DNA from: Coriobacteriaceae bacterium
Lineage (GTDB): Bacteria; Actinomycetota; Coriobacteriia; Coriobacteriales; UMGS124
Length of the DNA: 64,000 nt
Assembly: GCA_019421015.1 (NCBI GenBank)
Contig: JAHZGC010000011.1
Span: 14,409-78,408 of the forward strand
Direction: 5' to 3'
The position numbers and the translations under genes are program-made. Shown in pieces: positions 62,374-64,000 of the stretch; the first letter of the stretch is position 1; each line of letters starts with the position of its first letter. The notes beneath the pieces were generated by a model, which saw only the letters and a list, made by a program, of their open reading frames with translations, searched no databases and was not told where the DNA came from.

Positions 62374-63783
62374 ATGGAGCGACCTAACGCCTGGAAGGCC
62401 TACACGCCCGACCAGCTGGCGGAGCTCGACGCCTTCTGCGCCGACTACACCGCCTTCCTCAGCGACAACAAGACCGAGCGCGAGTGCTGCGACGCCGCCC
62501 TGGCGATGGCCAAGGAGGCGGGCTATGTGAGCCTCGACGACTGCATCCGCGAGAACCGCGCGCTCAAGCCCGGCGACCGCGTGTACGCCTCGATCCGCGG
62601 CAAGACCCTCATGCTCGTGGAGATCGGCACGCAGCCGCTGCAGCAGGGCGTGAACATCCTGGGTGCCCACATCGACTCGCCGCGCCTCGACGTGAAGCAG
62701 AACCCGCTTGCCGAGTCCAACGAGATCGTGACCCTCGACACCCATTACTACGGCGGCATCAAGAAGTACCAGTGGGTCGCCATGCCCCTGGCCATCCACG
62801 GCGTGGTGGTCAAGAAGGACGGCACCAAGGTCAAGGTCTCGGTGGGCGAGAAGCCCGAGGACCCGGTGTTCTATATCTCGGACCTACTGCCCCACCTGGG
62901 CGCCGAGCAAATGCAGAAGAAGGCCTCCGAGGTCATCGAGGGCGAGATGCTCGACGTCGTCATCGGCAACCGGCCCATGGTGATCGAGGAGGGCACCGAG
63001 GTCGACGAGGACATCAAGAAGAACCCGGCCAAGGCCACGGCCCTGCGCATCCTCCAGGAGCTCTTCTCCATCGAGGAGGAGGACTTCATCTCGGCCGAGC
63101 TCGAGGTGGTCCCCGCCGGCCGCGCCCGCGACTGCGGTATCGACCGCTCGCTCATCGCCGGCTACGGCCACGACGACCGCGTGTGCGCCTACCCGAGCCT
63201 GATGGCCCAGCTGGCCCTTGCCGAGGCGCCGACCCGCACCGCCGTGTGCCTGCTGGTCGACAAGGAGGAGATCGGCTCGGTGGGCTCCACCGGCATGAAG
63301 AGCCACTTCTTCGAGGATGCCATGGCCGAGATCCTGGCCCTGGCCGGCGAGCCGGGCGATCTGCCCCTGCGCCGCTGCCTGTCGCACTCGCGCATGCTCT
63401 CGAGCGACGTGTCGGCCGCCTACGACCCCACCTTTGCCAGCGTCTTTGAGCCCAAGAACGCCTGCTACCTGGGGCACGGCGTGGTGTTCAACAAGTTCAC
63501 CGGCAGCCGCGGCAAGAGCGGTTCCAACGACACCGACGCCGAGTACATGGCGTTCATCCGCCGCGTCATGGACGACGCGGGCGTGTGCTTCCAGACGGCC
63601 GAGCTCGGCAAGGTCGACATCGGTGGCGGCGGGACCATCGCCTACATCCTGGCCACCTACGGTGTCGAGGTCGTTGACTGCGGCGTGGCCGTCCTCTCGA
63701 TGCACGCACCCTGGGAGGTTGTGAGCAAGGCGGATGTGTACGAAGCCCTCCGCGCCTACAACGCCTTCCTCGCCACCGAGTAA
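62374..63783 (+). CDS. M18 family aminopeptidase
   Basis: The 469-aa zinc aminopeptidase resembles the LAP4/ApeB group. Key segments are ILGAHIDSPRLDVKQ (first metal His and Asp), GYGHDDRVCAYPSLMA (bridging Asp), LVDKEEIGSVGSTGM (catalytic Glu pair), MLSSDVSAAYDPTF and a late HAPWE segment with the last metal His. It trims N-terminal residues from peptides in the cytoplasm. ATG 62374 has GAAAGGAAC upstream; the preceding in-frame extension is not conserved. Confidence 0.92.
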   Translation: MERPNAWKAYTPDQLAELDAFCADYTAFLSDNKTERECCDAALAMAKEAGYVSLDDCIRENRALKPGDRVYASIRGKTLMLVEIGTQPLQQGVNILGAHIDSPRLDVKQNPLAESNEIVTLDTHYYGGIKKYQWVAMPLAIHGVVVKKDGTKVKVSVGEKPEDPVFYISDLLPHLGAEQMQKKASEVIEGEMLDVVIGNRPMVIEEGTEVDEDIKKNPAKATALRILQELFSIEEEDFISAELEVVPAGRARDCGIDRSLIAGYGHDDRVCAYPSLMAQLALAEAPTRTAVCLLVDKEEIGSVGSTGMKSHFFEDAMAEILALAGEPGDLPLRRCLSHSRMLSSDVSAAYDPTFASVFEPKNACYLGHGVVFNKFTGSRGKSGSNDTDAEYMAFIRRVMDDAGVCFQTAELGKVDIGGGGTIAYILATYGVEVVDCGVAVLSMHAPWEVVSKADVYEALRAYNAFLATE

Positions 63784-63890
63784 GTGTTGCGGAACCCGGC
63801 TCGCGGCCGGTCGGGTCGTAATCTTATGCGGCTGGCTGTGAATCTGTGGCGCTTTGGTCCCTGAGGCGCAACGTTTCTCCTACAATACCG

Positions 63891-63896
63891 AAGATT
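63891..63896 (+). promoter_or_regulatory. Predicted -10 box upstream of the last gene
   Basis: TACAAT is 72 bases before ATG 63969. No -35 consensus is seen. Confidence 0.35.
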
Positions 63897-63968
63897 GGCC
63901 CGGCGGCGACGTATTTTGACGCGGTCCCGGCCCCGAGTCTTCTGCCCGCTTTCGTAGAAAGAGTCCCC

Positions 63969-64000
63969 ATGGGTAAGCGAACCGACATCCACAAGGGCCT
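63969..64000 (+). CDS. carB: Probable carbamoyl-phosphate synthase large subunit (first codons)
   Basis: Only ten codons are in the window (MGKRTDIHKG). The KRTDI-x-K start is typical of CarB, which supplies carbamoyl phosphate for pyrimidine and arginine synthesis. GTAGAAAGAG precedes the ATG. Ten residues are too few to be sure. Confidence 0.45.
   Translation, partial: MGKRTDIHKG

Overview
The window is high-GC (roughly two thirds G+C by eye) and densely coded, mostly on the + strand. The gene set points to an anaerobic, gut-type actinobacterium of the class Coriobacteriia. The reasons are three twin-arginine-exported flavoprotein reductases, HypA next to an iron-sulfur subunit, an indolepyruvate:ferredoxin oxidoreductase/aryl-CoA ligase operon, NhaA, and no oxygen respiration genes. 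I would not name a genus from this alone.

Layout. 1-6.8 kb: end of a 4Fe-4S electron-transfer protein, hypA, a Tat flavoprotein reductase, lepA, a tRNA-dihydrouridine synthase and hemW. 6.8-7.2 kb: a gene-free stretch holding a 141-bp element with 27-bp perfect inverted ends. 7.2-13 kb: iorA-iorB-ACT-paaK (aromatic keto-acid oxidation), an orphan NarL-type regulator and a TVP38/DedA-like membrane protein. 13-28.6 kb: a SWIM-SNF2 helicase divergent from pcrA, two tandem membrane-anchored alpha/beta hydrolases, ppaC, nhaA, a zinc deacylase-like protein, a DUF2974 hydrolase and queA.

28.6-31.1 kb is the only clearly accessory region. It is bounded by a 20-bp direct repeat, one copy being the 3' end of queA and the other about 2.5 kb downstream. 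A probable queA terminator lies just beyond the second copy. Between them are a lower-GC DUF3800 gene, a frameshifted and amber-interrupted gene of unknown family, and AT-rich inverted-repeat DNA. I read this as a decayed integrative element in the queA 3' end.

31.3-42.7 kb carries a complete shikimate route plus both the Phe and Tyr branches: aroF, tyrA, an AroB-AroA fusion, aroC, pheA, an AroE-AroK fusion and, on the other strand, aroQ. A RmlD-like reductase and a dicarboxylate/glutamate-type symporter sit inside this block. 42.7-47.4 kb is a MoxR-DUF58-transglutaminase operon on the minus strand, followed by pyrE.

48.3-53.5 kb is a compact sensing and respiration module. An OmpR-type regulator and a multi-TM histidine kinase are convergent and overlap by 64 bp. 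A long intergenic region with TTAAG dyads follows, then a Tat-exported reductase with two FMN-binding domains. The rest holds ilvE, a Wzz/BY-kinase pair, an M20 amidohydrolase, a cysteine hydrolase, a ygbA-like gene, a LysR regulator divergent from a third Tat flavoprotein, an M18 aminopeptidase, and the first codons of a probable carB.

The three exported reductases lack the active-site pattern of fumarate reductases by eye. Each has a different regulatory context (no adjacent regulator, a two-component system, LysR), so the organism probably uses several external organic electron acceptors. No tRNA, rRNA or CRISPR array was seen. All assignments come from reading the sequence; no searches were run.
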